Source: Candidatus Physcousia equi (GTDB lineage: Bacteria > Bacteroidota > Bacteroidia > Bacteroidales > Bacteroidaceae). Taken from it: a DNA stretch of 53,331 nt. The number at the start of each line of letters is the position of its first letter. Within the stretch, counting starts at the first letter, position 1. The stretch spans positions 1 through 53,331 of the forward strand of contig JAGHUD010000007.1 in assembly GCA_018065005.1 (NCBI GenBank). Direction: 5' to 3'. Both the position numbers and the translations under genes were made by a program. Positions 43,393-52,078 of the stretch are shown one piece after another. Below the pieces are notes generated by a model that was given only the letters and a program-made list of their open reading frames with translations, had not been told where the DNA came from and made no database searches.

Positions 43393-44574
43393 ATGAAAAC
43401 AATATATAAAACCCTCCTTCCCGCTCTCTACTGCATGATGGTGCTCAACGCTCAAGCTCAACGCACCTTCCAGCGCAACATGGTTCTCTTGGAAAAACAC
43501 ACAGGAACGCAATGCAAGGCCTGCCCTGCTGCTGACAGTTACATTGAGAAGTATATCACAGAAACCAACAACAAAAAAAATGTGGCACTGCTGCGCCACC
43601 ACAGCTACAGAGGCAGCATTCTCAACACAGAATGCAGCGAAACCAATTCCGGCACATGGGGAGTCGGAGCATGGCCTTCGGTACTCGTAGACCGCTACGC
43701 ATTCTTTGGTGCGAAGAATGAGCGCAAGTCATATTCCACTACAGACTACTACCAACTCAGAAGTCGTCAGACGATTGAAACACGACTGAAAACGCCTACC
43801 TACGTCAGCCTTTCACTCGACGGATCCAGCTATGACCCCACCACAAGAAAACTGCGCGTCGTCGTCAGCGGCGAAGTCACCAAGCAACTACCCTTTCTCC
43901 GCATCCATGCCTACGTCACCCAGGACGGTATCGTGGCGCCCCAGACAGGTTCGATCAACAACTACGTGCACGATGCTGCCGTGCGATTCTGCCTGATGAA
44001 GAACGCCGATGGCGATGAGCTCAAGCTGAATGAGGACAGCACCTACAGCATGACCTTCGAGACCACCCTCCAGGACAACTATGGTCTTATCACCTATGAC
44101 AACGCTGCCACCGACCCAAAGAAGATGAAGGTCGTGGCCTTCGTCAGTTCCTTCGTCGACGAGTCTGTCAGCTACTACGACCGCGACTACTCGACGAGCG
44201 AGGTGCACAATGCCGATGCCATCGCCCTGACCGACCTCCCTGCAGAGACCGCGTGCGCAACACCGACTATCGAATATGCCAACGGCAATTTCGTCGTTAA
44301 CTGCACCACCAACGATGCCACTTGCCACTACGACATCACGCCCTGCACACACCCCACGGAGGGTGATGGAGCGGTTGTGCTCACGGCACCCGCATTCACC
44401 GTCACCGCCTATGCCGATGCCCCAGGATATGGCCGCTCGGCTAAGGTGCGCCGCACCTTCACGCTGCGCGAGATTCTGGGCGAGCAATCCTCCGATGTCC
44501 GTGACGTTGATGGCGACGGACACTTCACCAAGGCAGACGTCGAGGCTCTGGCACGCAAGATACTGAAGAAATAA
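43393..44574 (+). CDS. Omp28-related secreted protein with dockerin-like tail
   Basis: This 393-aa protein has a signal peptide (1-22), an Omp28-like thioredoxin-fold region with LLEKHTGTQCKACPAADSY (about 32-50, CKAC in the redox-type position), a beta-rich middle, an Ig-like domain with CHYDITPCTHPTEG, and a C-terminal Asp-rich loop (VRDVDGDGHFTKADVEALAR) like one dockerin/EF-hand repeat. It starts 11 nt after the C25 gene stop and is presumably co-transcribed. Omp28 is a surface protein and adhesin-type lipoprotein in oral Bacteroidota; here no lipobox is present. Function is inferred from the family only. Confidence 0.8.
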   Translation: MKTIYKTLLPALYCMMVLNAQAQRTFQRNMVLLEKHTGTQCKACPAADSYIEKYITETNNKKNVALLRHHSYRGSILNTECSETNSGTWGVGAWPSVLVDRYAFFGAKNERKSYSTTDYYQLRSRQTIETRLKTPTYVSLSLDGSSYDPTTRKLRVVVSGEVTKQLPFLRIHAYVTQDGIVAPQTGSINNYVHDAAVRFCLMKNADGDELKLNEDSTYSMTFETTLQDNYGLITYDNAATDPKKMKVVAFVSSFVDESVSYYDRDYSTSEVHNADAIALTDLPAETACATPTIEYANGNFVVNCTTNDATCHYDITPCTHPTEGDGAVVLTAPAFTVTAYADAPGYGRSAKVRRTFTLREILGEQSSDVRDVDGDGHFTKADVEALARKILKK

Positions 44575-44612
44575 CGTGTACTATTAACCAACTAGCAAAC
44601 ACCTCAACACAC

Positions 44613-45986
44613 ATGGAAACGGAAAAGATTCCCTACAAGATCTACCTCAGTGAGGAAGAGATGCCCACCCAGTGGTATAACGTGCGGGCGGACATGGTCA
44701 CCAAACCTGCCCCCCTGCTCAACCCTGGCACAGGAAAGCCCCTCACCGCAGAGGAGATGGAACCCATCTTCTGCAAGGAGCTGGTGCGTCAGGAACTGGA
44801 CAACGACACGAAGTGGTTCGATATCCCCCAGGAGGTGCTGAACTTCTACCACATGTTCCGCCCCTCTCCTCTCGTTCATGCCAAATTCCTTGAGAAGGCT
44901 CTCGACACGCCAGCCAAGATTTTCTACAAGTTTGAAGGCAACAACACCAGTGGTTCGCACAAACTGAACTCTGCCATTGCTCAGGCCTACTATGCCAAGG
45001 AGCAAGGACTCAAGGGTGTAACCACCGAAACGGGTGCCGGACAGTGGGGAACTGCCCTCTCCATGGCCACGCAGCACTTTGGTCTCGACTGCAAGGTCTA
45101 CATGGTGAAGTGCTCGTACGAGCAGAAGCCCTTCCGCCGCGAGGTCATCCGCACCTACGGTGGCAGCATCGTGCCCTCACCCAGCAACACCACTCAGGTG
45201 GGCCGTAAGATTCTGGCTGAGTACCCTGGCACTACGGGTTCGCTCGGCTGCGCCATCTCCGAGGCTGTGGAAGTGGCAGTGACCAACGAAGGCTATCGCT
45301 ACGAGCTGGGCAGTGTGCTCAACCAGGTGCTGCTCCACCAGACCATCATCGGTCTGGAGGTACAGAAGGCCCTGAAGAAGTACGACATCAAGCCCGACAT
45401 CCTCATCGGTTGCACCGGCGGTGGCTCCAACCTCGGCGGCTTTGCCTCTCCTTTCATCGGAGAGATGCTGCGCGGCGAGGCTCAATACAAGATTATCGGT
45501 GCAGAGCCTGCCTCATGCCCCTCATTCACACGTGGTAAGTACGCCTACGACTTCTGCGACACGGGTATGATTTGTCCCCTCGCCAAGATGTACACCGTGG
45601 GCAGCCAGTTCATCCCCTCAGCCAACCACGCTGGCGGTCTGCGCTTCCACGGCATGAGCCCCATCCTCTCTGAGCTCTACGACCAGGGCGTCTTCGAGGC
45701 ACGTGCCTACGAGCAGACTGCCGTCTTCGAGGCTGCCGAGATTTTTGCCCGCGCCGAAGGCACCCTGCCAGCCCCCGAGAGCAGCCATGCCATCCGCGCT
45801 GCCATCGACGAGGCCCTCAAGTGCAAGGAGACGGGAGAGGAGAAGGTCATCGTCTTCAACCTCTCGGGCACGGGCTACTTCGACCTCTATGCCTACCAGG
45901 CCTACAACGACGGCAAGATGGGAGACTACATCCCCACCGACGAAGAAATAGCAAACGCCTTGGCTAAGTTGCCACAGGTGGGCTAA
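44613..45986 (+). CDS. trpB: Tryptophan synthase beta-like PLP enzyme (TrpB2)
   Basis: This 457-aa pyridoxal-phosphate enzyme belongs to the TrpB2 group, which makes tryptophan from indole and serine but is not tied to TrpA. The PLP lysine lies in NTSGSHKLNSAIAQ, and the phosphate-binding loop in GCTGGGSNLGGFASP. The extra N-terminal region (ending PLVHAKFLEKALDTP) and the ETGAGQWG motif distinguish TrpB2 from TrpB1. No other trp genes are nearby, consistent with an indole-salvage role. It follows the Omp28 gene by 38 nt and ends at a strong terminator. Confidence 0.93.
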   Translation: METEKIPYKIYLSEEEMPTQWYNVRADMVTKPAPLLNPGTGKPLTAEEMEPIFCKELVRQELDNDTKWFDIPQEVLNFYHMFRPSPLVHAKFLEKALDTPAKIFYKFEGNNTSGSHKLNSAIAQAYYAKEQGLKGVTTETGAGQWGTALSMATQHFGLDCKVYMVKCSYEQKPFRREVIRTYGGSIVPSPSNTTQVGRKILAEYPGTTGSLGCAISEAVEVAVTNEGYRYELGSVLNQVLLHQTIIGLEVQKALKKYDIKPDILIGCTGGGSNLGGFASPFIGEMLRGEAQYKIIGAEPASCPSFTRGKYAYDFCDTGMICPLAKMYTVGSQFIPSANHAGGLRFHGMSPILSELYDQGVFEARAYEQTAVFEAAEIFARAEGTLPAPESSHAIRAAIDEALKCKETGEEKVIVFNLSGTGYFDLYAYQAYNDGKMGDYIPTDEEIANALAKLPQVG

Positions 45987-46002
45987 TCACCCCCCAACAC
46001 GA

Positions 46003-46056
46003 AACACAAAAGAGCGGACAAGTGGCGTGCAAACCACTTGTCCGCTCTTTTGTGTT
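46003..46056. terminator. Perfect 23-bp hairpin after trpB
   Basis: Arms 46003-46025 and 46034-46056 are exact reverse complements (starting AACACAAAAGAGCGGACAAG) with an 8-nt loop. A-rich left and T-rich right flanks allow termination in both directions. Confidence 0.9.
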
Positions 46057-46163
46057 CGATCCCCCCCCTTCTCTCTTCTTCCATTCCACACGCTTAGAGT
46101 GACATTTTGCACTCGTGGCAAAGATTTTCGGACCTTTTCGCTCCCAGTCTCGAAAGAATGTCG

Positions 46164-46171
46164 TAATTTTG
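46164..46171 (+). promoter_or_regulatory. -7 box of the EamA gene
   Basis: TAATTTTG ends 8 nt before the ATG at 46180, predicting a leader of about four bases. It also excludes the longer upstream frame from 46027 as coding. Confidence 0.6.
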
Positions 46172-46179
46172 CATTCACT

Positions 46180-47118
46180 ATGCAAGACAGAACACCCCTT
46201 TTCCAACGCCCCCTTTGGGTTGCCATCTTCGCTGCCACCGCTGCTATTGTGTGGGGATGGGCCTACCCGCTCATCAAGATTGGCTTCAGCGAGTTCAAAA
46301 TCACAGCCGACATGACGGCGAGCAAAATGCTCTTCGCAGGACTGCGCTTCTTCCTCTCTGGCGCCATCATCCTCGCAGTGGCACGGCTGCGCCACCTGCC
46401 GTTTCGCGTCACACCCCCCAAGGGGCAACGCCACCTCCCCACCTATGCCTTCTTGCTCCTCTACACACTGCTCAACACCACCTTCCACTACGCTTTCTTC
46501 TATTTTGGACTCTCGCACAGCCCCGGTGCACGCGCAGCCATCCTCAACTCGCTCAGCGTCTTCTCTGTTGTCATCTTGGCATGTCTCTTCTTCAAGAGCG
46601 ACCGCATGACAACACGCAAGGTGCTCGGCTGCATAGTGGGCTTCTCGGGCATACTCGCACTCAACCTCGACAGCAACACCACACACCCAACAGAGTCCTT
46701 CACCCTTCTTGGGGACGGCATGATCATCGCCAATGCCCTGTGCTCTGCCTTTGCTTCGCTCATGACGCGCGGAGTGGCCAAACGCATCAATGTCTTTGTG
46801 GGCACGGGCATGAGTCTCGGATTGGGAGGCGCCTTGCTCGTCGTTCCCGGTCTGCTGATGGGAGGCTCACTGCCCCACATCACGTTCTATGGCATCGTGC
46901 TATTGGTGTTGCTCATTGCCATCTCCACCATTGGCTTCACACTCTACAACAAACTACTCACCCTCAACCCTGTGGGCAAGGTGGCCATCTACAACTCGCT
47001 CATCCCCGTGGTGGGAGCTGTCACCTCATGCCTTTGTCTGGCAGAGCCCTTCTACTGGAAATATCTCGTCGCCGCCTTGCTGGCAACGGCTGGCATCTAT
47101 CTCATCAACAAGCGTTAG
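46180..47118 (+). CDS. EamA/DMT-family transporter
   Basis: This 312-aa inner-membrane protein has about ten transmembrane segments in two EamA repeats (about 12-145 and 165-310). WGWAYPLIKIGFSEF near the N-terminus and VGAVTSCLCLAEPFYWKYL in the second repeat are typical. DMT transporters usually export amino acids or other small metabolites; the substrate is unknown. The start at 46180 is set by the promoter box. It overlaps the convergent thioesterase gene by four bases (47115-47118). Confidence 0.88.
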   Translation: MQDRTPLFQRPLWVAIFAATAAIVWGWAYPLIKIGFSEFKITADMTASKMLFAGLRFFLSGAIILAVARLRHLPFRVTPPKGQRHLPTYAFLLLYTLLNTTFHYAFFYFGLSHSPGARAAILNSLSVFSVVILACLFFKSDRMTTRKVLGCIVGFSGILALNLDSNTTHPTESFTLLGDGMIIANALCSAFASLMTRGVAKRINVFVGTGMSLGLGGALLVVPGLLMGGSLPHITFYGIVLLVLLIAISTIGFTLYNKLLTLNPVGKVAIYNSLIPVVGAVTSCLCLAEPFYWKYLVAALLATAGIYLINKR

Positions 47119-47480
47119 CTCAGCTTGGCCATGAACTTCTCTTTGTGCACCGCAAAACGCACATGCGTACCTTCGCCTATGAGACCCACTTCGTCGTGAG
47201 CAGAGATGCGGAACGTGTATTTGCGCCCCTCGACGCAAGTCAGCTCGGCACAAGCCGTGATGCTGCGCCCCAGCGCTGTGGGTTTGAGATGGGTGGAGTG
47301 TATCTCACCTCCTACCGTGGTGTAGCCTTCATCCAGGTCGTCGGCGATGCAGAGCATGGCTGCTTTCTCCATCAGCGCCATCATCATGGGGGTGGACAAC
47401 ACGGGCAGATCGCCACTGCCCACTGACTGTGCCAGGTGCTGCGGCTCCACCACCATCGTGCATGTATGTGTCTTCTTCAT
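47115..47480 (-). CDS. Hotdog-fold thioesterase (FlK-like)
   Basis: This 121-aa protein fits the small thioesterase family related to fluoroacetyl-CoA thioesterase: STPMMMALMEKAAM carries the Thr and Glu, and TTVGGEIHSTHLKPTALG the His and Gly of the active site. It probably hydrolyses an acyl-CoA. The start at 47480 is set by a full promoter at 47512-47543. It is convergent with the EamA gene and divergent from the acetyltransferase gene. Confidence 0.85.
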   Translation of the reverse strand: MKKTHTCTMVVEPQHLAQSVGSGDLPVLSTPMMMALMEKAAMLCIADDLDEGYTTVGGEIHSTHLKPTALGRSITACAELTCVEGRKYTFRISAHDEVGLIGEGTHVRFAVHKEKFMAKLS

Positions 47481-47511
47481 TATCATTATAGGTCTTTTAG
47501 GATTGATGACG

Positions 47512-47543
47512 CAAAAATAAGGATAATCCACCAAACAAACAAA
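47512..47543 (-). promoter_or_regulatory. Promoter of the thioesterase gene
   Basis: Minus strand: TTTG (47540-47543), 20 nt, TATTTTTG (47512-47519), about 30 nt before the ATG. Confidence 0.75.
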
Positions 47544-47558
47544 TAACAGAACGTGAAA

Positions 47559-48116
47559 ATGAACCATATCACTTACCGAAAGGCTACTGTAGGCGATGCG
47601 CTCTTCATTGCCAAAGGATTCCACATGGCTATGCTCTACGACAACGCTGAGGAGAAAAACATAGAAACATTCGCACGCCACATCTGCCAGCGAGAAGATG
47701 TGCTCTACTCGTGGCGCAACACTACCATTGCTCAAATCGACGGAAAAGCCGTGGGGATGCTCACTGCCTACGATGGACGCTTCTACCACGAGTGGCGCTT
47801 GCGCACCATGCAACTTGTCAAGCTGCTTTTGGGCGTGGAGTTCCCCGGAATGGAAGACGAGGCTAAACCTGGAGAGTATTACCTCGACAGCCTGGCAGTC
47901 ATGCCCGAATACAGAGGATTGGGCATCGGGCGCAGCCTGCTCAAACAAGGAATCGACGAAGGAAAACGCCTCGGGCTGTGCACCACACTGGCTGTGGACC
48001 CCATCAACGACAGAGCGAAAACGCTCTACCGCTCACTGGGATTCCAACCCTGTGGCACGCTCTTCATATTCGGTCACGACTATGAAAAGATGATGGTCGA
48101 TGGCAACGGAAAATAG
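47559..48116 (+). CDS. GNAT-family N-acetyltransferase
   Basis: This 185-aa acetyl-CoA-dependent acyltransferase has the acetyl-CoA-binding motif PEYRGLGIGRSLLKQGI (motif A, around residues 125-140) and the motif B region NDRAKTLYRSLGFQP. It starts MNHITYRKATVGDALF at the ATG 47559; a GTG at 47553 is two codons upstream. Substrate unknown. No clear -7 box was found between it and the divergent thioesterase. Confidence 0.9.
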   Translation: MNHITYRKATVGDALFIAKGFHMAMLYDNAEEKNIETFARHICQREDVLYSWRNTTIAQIDGKAVGMLTAYDGRFYHEWRLRTMQLVKLLLGVEFPGMEDEAKPGEYYLDSLAVMPEYRGLGIGRSLLKQGIDEGKRLGLCTTLAVDPINDRAKTLYRSLGFQPCGTLFIFGHDYEKMMVDGNGK

Positions 48117-48210
48117 TAGTTTTCGGCAAAACGATAAGCACATTACTGCATAGTGCCGAAATAAGCCATCGTATTACCGAATTGTTTTTCCGTGTTTGAG
48201 AGATTGTGCC

Positions 48211-48218
48211 TAACTTTG
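48211..48218 (+). promoter_or_regulatory. -7 box of the thioredoxin gene
   Basis: TAACTTTG is an exact -7 match, 39 nt before the ATG at 48257; a -33 element is weak. Confidence 0.65.
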
Positions 48219-48256
48219 CAGCGAAAACAAGAAACAACACATAATACTCGACAAGA

Positions 48257-48553
48257 ATGGAAAATTTCAACGACATAATCAGCAGCTCCCAGCTCACGCT
48301 GGTCGACTTCTACGCAACATGGTGTGGACCCTGCAAGATGATGCACCCCGTGCTCGAACAACTCAAAGAGGAGATGGGAGACGCACTTCGCATCATCAAA
48401 CTCGACGTAGACAAAAATGAAAATCTCGCCATGCAGTACAGCATACAATCCGTGCCCACGCTCATGCTCATGCGCAATGGCGAAACACTTTGGAGACAAA
48501 GCGGCGCCATGCGCTTGGCAGACCTCAAAGAGCTGATCAACAAGTTTCAGTAA
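48257..48553 (+). CDS. trxA: Thioredoxin
   Basis: This 98-aa cytoplasmic disulfide reductase has the active site WCGPC in VDFYATWCGPCKMM and the cis-Pro in SVPTLMLM. Length is normal and there is no signal peptide. It is followed 38 nt later by a 59-aa winged-helix gene, and the two end at a shared terminator. Confidence 0.95.
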   Translation: MENFNDIISSSQLTLVDFYATWCGPCKMMHPVLEQLKEEMGDALRIIKLDVDKNENLAMQYSIQSVPTLMLMRNGETLWRQSGAMRLADLKELINKFQ

Positions 48554-48591
48554 ACAATACACACAATAACCACTAATAATAATCAAACACT

Positions 48592-48771
48592 ATGGAAGCT
48601 AAAGACAAGGTATTAGAGACTATGAAACAGGCTGGCACACCCCTCAACGCCGGCAAGATTGCAGAACTCAGCGGATTAGACCGCAAGGTGGTGGATGCTG
48701 CCATGAAAGCACTGAAGGCAGAAGGGGCCATCGTTTCACCCGTACGCTGCAAATGGGCTCCCGCAGAATAA
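48592..48771 (+). CDS. 59-aa winged-helix (MarR-like) protein
   Basis: This 59-aa protein starts [20 protein letters not shown] and ends VRCKWAPAE. The sequence has the helix-turn-helix signature [20 protein letters not shown] (about 19-38) followed by a beta-wing ([11 protein letters not shown]). It is too short to dimerise as a full MarR protein. Such proteins are common after thioredoxin genes in Bacteroidota. Its ATG follows the trxA stop by 38 nt. A DNA-binding role is inferred from the fold. Confidence 0.8.
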   Translation: MEAKDKVLETMKQAGTPLNAGKIAELSGLDRKVVDAAMKALKAEGAIVSPVRCKWAPAE

Positions 48772-48800
48772 TCCCCTATCACACATAGACTTCGTTTGAG

Positions 48801-48834
48801 GCAGGCGCACAAATGGTTTGTACGCCTGCTTTTG
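48801..48834 (+). terminator. Terminator of trxA and the winged-helix gene
   Basis: GCAGGCG (48801-48807) pairs with CGCCTGC (48823-48829), with inner ACAAA/TTTGT around loop TGG, followed by TTTTGTT. Confidence 0.8.
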
Positions 48835-48932
48835 TTATGTTGCGAACTGCCAGCGTTTGTGACTTGGACTCCACAAATGGTTTGTACGCCCTTCCTGATA
48901 TGGTGCGAACTGACAACGTTTGACTTGGGCTC
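48808..48932. repeat. Tandem duplication of about 62 bp containing part of the terminator
   Basis: Copy 1 at 48808-48871 and copy 2 at 48872-48932 share CACAAATGGTTTGTACGCC, TGCGAACTG, CGTTTG and GACTTGG with small differences. Copy 2 lacks the left terminator arm. A T-run follows copy 2. No gene is in 48772-49018. Confidence 0.75.
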
Positions 48933-49018
48933 TTTTTTTGGGGACTACATCTTTACCTACTCTTTTTCTGTACCACTTATGGTCTATTCGCGTATATTTG
49001 CAATTACATTTCACGAAC

Positions 49019-49069
49019 AAAAAAAACGCTCCTCCCTGCCACTGCATGGGAGTGGCAAGGAGGAGCGTT
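49019..49069 (-). terminator. Terminator of the pyrK-pyrD-lipoprotein operon
   Basis: On the minus strand AACGCTCCTCC (49025-49035) and GGAGGAGCGTT (49059-49069) pair, with inner TGCCACT/AGTGGCA around a 7-nt loop, followed by a T-run. Confidence 0.88.
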
Positions 49070-49080
49070 GGTGGCGTGGT

Positions 49081-50001
49081 TCAGAAACTTGTGTTTACTT
49101 CTTCCCAATCATAGTCTGCAAGCTGGATGGTGAAACTGGAATTTATGTCTTTTTCCTCTTCTTCGCCAGTATTTGTGAAGAAATCACCTGTGTAGATAGT
49201 GCGGAGGTTGTGCCGCATGGATACGTCAGAGAAGGTGCGGCTCTGCAGGACTTCGCCTGCTCCATCCACCGCCCTGAGCGTGAATGTCATGGTGCCTTCC
49301 GCTGCGGGCAGAAAGGCATAGAGGTTGATGGTCTGCGTCGTATTCCTGTTTTTCGTGCCAGAAAAGTCGATGCGCCCCGTGCGCTTCTCTGTGCGATAGC
49401 AATAACCCGTAAGGCCATTCAGTACTATTCCACCTCCTTCTGCCTCATACTCCATGGCCATCATCTCGTCGGGAATGCCATTGCTGCACTTGACCGTAAA
49501 ACAAGCTACACAACGGCTGAGCGTCAGAGGCTGCTGGCTCGGGGTGGTGGAGTCTACCTTCAACGAAAGGGTCTTGACAAAACAGTCGGGCACATGGTTT
49601 TCTTCAAAACTGATCTGATCGATACCGTTGGTGCGCATGGCACGTGTTCCGCTATGACCGATTGCCAGGATTGTGTATTCGCCATAAGGCAGCGTGAGGG
49701 AGAAGGTTCCATAACCTTCCTCTCCTGTAGCCTGGCGGATGTCGCGGACCTGCTTGCCCTCGGCATTAAAGACACAGAGAGCAAGGTGCGGTAGGACGGT
49801 GCCTGATGCGCTGCTTCGCGAGACGTCGCTAAGGCTCTGCTGCTCGTAGTTGGTAACCGAAAAACTGAAGGTCTTCTCGCTTTGTGCCATGGACTGCTCC
49901 TCTTGACCGACACCTTCGTTTGGAGATATCTCGTTGCCTCCCTGACAAGAGGAGACAAGCATACCGAGGGCAATCAGTCCTATCACGTAATAACTTCTCA
50001 T
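49081..50001 (-). CDS. FimB/Mfa2-like fimbrial lipoprotein (tentative)
   Basis: This 306-aa protein has a lipoprotein signal (lipobox LVSSC, Cys19) followed by a Ser/Glu-rich region and a domain with LPHLALCVFNAEGKQVRDI and SLTLPYGEYTILAIGHSG, as in Mfa2/FimB-type fimbrial accessory proteins, and a late beta-rich half (NLYAFLPAAEGTMTFTLRA). It is placed 16 nt downstream of pyrD on the same strand and shares the terminator, so it may be co-transcribed by chance of position. No major fimbrillin gene is nearby. Family assignment is moderate. Confidence 0.6.
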   Translation of the reverse strand: MRSYYVIGLIALGMLVSSCQGGNEISPNEGVGQEEQSMAQSEKTFSFSVTNYEQQSLSDVSRSSASGTVLPHLALCVFNAEGKQVRDIRQATGEEGYGTFSLTLPYGEYTILAIGHSGTRAMRTNGIDQISFEENHVPDCFVKTLSLKVDSTTPSQQPLTLSRCVACFTVKCSNGIPDEMMAMEYEAEGGGIVLNGLTGYCYRTEKRTGRIDFSGTKNRNTTQTINLYAFLPAAEGTMTFTLRAVDGAGEVLQSRTFSDVSMRHNLRTIYTGDFFTNTGEEEEKDINSSFTIQLADYDWEEVNTSF

Positions 50002-50017
50002 AGACTAATCGTTTTTT

Positions 50018-50929
50018 CTATTCTTCCAATGCTCCTATGATGTCCTTCACGCTATCATAACCATGGCGGTTGAGATATGCGTCAATGCCTTCTGCCACCT
50101 TCTGCGAGATGGCTGGGTCAAGGAAGTTGGCTGTGCCTATCTCTATAGCTGTGGCACCGCAGAGAAGAAATTCTATGGCGTCAGTGGCATTGCTGATGCC
50201 GCCCAAACCGATGACGGGGATACCTACGGCATGCGACACTTGATAGACCATGCGTAAGGCTACGGGCTTGACGCAAGGACCACTCAAACCGCCTGTTCCA
50301 ATACTGAGCAGTTTCTTGCGCTTCTCTGCATCCACTGCCATGCCCATGAGGGTGTTAATGAGACTCACGGCATCAGCTCCTGCATCCTCCACCGAACGAG
50401 CAATGTCTACGATGTTCGTCACGTTGGGCGAGAGCTTCACGATGAGCGTCTTGTCGTAGGCGGCACGAACGGCCTTGACAACGGTGGCTGCTCCTTCTGG
50501 AGTCACGCCAAATGCCATGCCACCTTGCTTGACGTTGGGGCAAGAGATGTTCAATTCTATGGCGTTTATGTTTTCCAACTCGTTGATGCGAGCTGCACAC
50601 TCGGCATAGTCTTCGGGCGAACTGCCGGACACATTCACCACAACCTGGGTGGGGAGATCCTTAATGGTGGGATAGATGTGCGAACAGAAGTGCTCCACAC
50701 CTTTGTTTTGGAGTCCTACACAGTTGAGCATGCCTTGCGCTGTCTCTGCCATGCGGGGATAGGGATTGCCCTGACGGGGATGAAGGGTTGTGCCTTTGAC
50801 TATGATGCCGCCCACCTTCGACAAATCAACGAAGTCTTGAAACTCGACTCCGTAGCCGAACGTGCCGGAGGCAGTCATCACGGGATTCACCATCTTCAGG
50901 TTTCCTATATGTGTTGTTAAGTCTGACAT
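50018..50929 (-). CDS. pyrD: Dihydroorotate dehydrogenase, catalytic subunit (class 1B)
   Basis: This 303-aa FMN enzyme oxidises dihydroorotate to orotate in pyrimidine synthesis. It starts [20 protein letters not shown]; the catalytic Cys lies in [13 protein letters not shown], and KLSPNVTNI and [14 protein letters not shown] form the FMN site. Class 1B uses the PyrK subunit to pass electrons to NAD+, here the next gene upstream. The pair is separated by 272 nt instead of the usual close linkage. No promoter is evident before pyrD itself. Confidence 0.95.
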   Translation of the reverse strand: MSDLTTHIGNLKMVNPVMTASGTFGYGVEFQDFVDLSKVGGIIVKGTTLHPRQGNPYPRMAETAQGMLNCVGLQNKGVEHFCSHIYPTIKDLPTQVVVNVSGSSPEDYAECAARINELENINAIELNISCPNVKQGGMAFGVTPEGAATVVKAVRAAYDKTLIVKLSPNVTNIVDIARSVEDAGADAVSLINTLMGMAVDAEKRKKLLSIGTGGLSGPCVKPVALRMVYQVSHAVGIPVIGLGGISNATDAIEFLLCGATAIEIGTANFLDPAISQKVAEGIDAYLNRHGYDSVKDIIGALEE

Positions 50930-51201
50930 AACTGGATATTGTTTCTTTGTTCTTTATTTTAGTATTTGAATCACGCCCATGAGCATTTTCCTCTCATTGC
51001 TGTCTTTATGTCTTTAGGGTTGCCTATCTTTCCGGGGGGCACAAAAGTGAGACTCCTGAACAACAGATAACGAATGGACTGGGCATAGATGATTTGCACA
51101 CAATCGAAAAAAATGAACTTATTGATGAACAAGCCATGCAAAAAAAGAATGAACTTATTGATGAACAAGCCATGCAAATCGACTGACTGGAGAGATGAGA
51201 C
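50930..51201. other. 272-nt gap between pyrK and pyrD
   Basis: This region contains two 31-bp direct repeats (51112-51178) and otherwise AT-rich sequence. Small frames here (for example encoding HGLFINKF repeats on the minus strand) are products of the repeat and lack support. I see no terminator and no promoter. Confidence 0.6.
51112..51178. repeat. Two perfect 31-bp direct repeats
   Basis: AATGAACTTATTGATGAACA followed by AGCCATGCAAA occurs at 51112-51142 and again at 51148-51178 (period 36). The repeats lie in the gap that separates pyrK and pyrD. Confidence 0.95.
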
Positions 51202-51999
51202 TCAAGGCCGAGTGTTCCACTTCAGTTGCTCTATGGGGAAGACGGGACCATCTGAGCATACACATACATGACCTTCTTGGGTATCTTCCACACAACAAAG
51301 GCATGCGCCAACTCCACAAGCCATTTTGTTTTCAAGGGAAACGGCACAAGGGAGGGATGATGATTGCGCATAACGGGCAACGGCCATCATCATGGGTTTC
51401 GGTCCACAACAACAGATTTCGGAGAACCGCCCTGAGTCTCTGAGTAGGGTGTGTTGCGTCACAAAGCCTTTCTCGCCAGCTGAACCATCCTCCGTCGTGA
51501 CGTAGACATCGCCATATTGCGCGAATAACTCCAACTGGAGAAGATCGCCTTTTGTGCGGGCTCCAATCAGGAAATAAGGACGCACGCCTCTCTCCGACAT
51601 TGTTTTTCCCAAATAGAGCATGGGGGCACAACCTACTCCCCCACCCACGAGCAGCGGCCGCTTCTCGCTGGTGGCTGGATGTGCTTCGAGGTCAAAACCA
51701 TTGCCAAGCGGCAGTACTACGTTGAGCGTGTCGCCTTCCAGAAGTTTTGCCAACTGACGCGTGCCATCGCCCACTGTCTGCACCAGAAACCATACCTCGT
51801 TCTTTTTCTTATCCATAAAATTAATGGAAATAGGACGACGGAGGAAGGTGGTGCTCGAACCGTCTACTCGTAATTGGGCGAACTGCCCTGGACGCATCTC
51901 AGGCAATGCTCCATTGGGATTGGTCAATTTGAGCATTACATACCGCTCGTGCGGACGAACCACTTCAACGACTTTAAGGTCAAGAATATGTTTTTTCAT
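51202..51999 (-). CDS. pyrK: Dihydroorotate dehydrogenase, electron-transfer subunit
   Basis: This 265-aa FAD and [2Fe-2S] protein transfers electrons from PyrD to NAD+. The ferredoxin-reductase-like N-terminal half (RPGQFAQLRV, FLRRPISINF) is followed by the NAD-binding GGGVGCAPMLYLGK and the cluster-binding cysteines in ACGVGACLCCVED...HVCVCSDG. Length is normal. The leader contains a G-rich/C-rich tandem array (52079-52185). It heads the pyrK-pyrD-lipoprotein series. Confidence 0.95.
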   Translation of the reverse strand: MKKHILDLKVVEVVRPHERYVMLKLTNPNGALPEMRPGQFAQLRVDGSSTTFLRRPISINFMDKKKNEVWFLVQTVGDGTRQLAKLLEGDTLNVVLPLGNGFDLEAHPATSEKRPLLVGGGVGCAPMLYLGKTMSERGVRPYFLIGARTKGDLLQLELFAQYGDVYVTTEDGSAGEKGFVTQHTLLRDSGRFSEICCCGPKPMMMAVARYAQSSSLPCAVSLENKMACGVGACLCCVEDTQEGHVCVCSDGPVFPIEQLKWNTRP

Positions 52000-52078
52000 T
52001 TTTACTATATGGGATTTGTGGGGGATTATATTGGTTGTAATAGGGGAATACTAAGGGGGACTTTGAGGAGTATTCTAA

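Noticed and set aside
48796..49794. 332-aa plus-strand frame over the fimbrial-type lipoprotein
   Set aside because: It runs through a tandem repeat, two terminators and antisense to a lipoprotein with a clear signal and lipobox.
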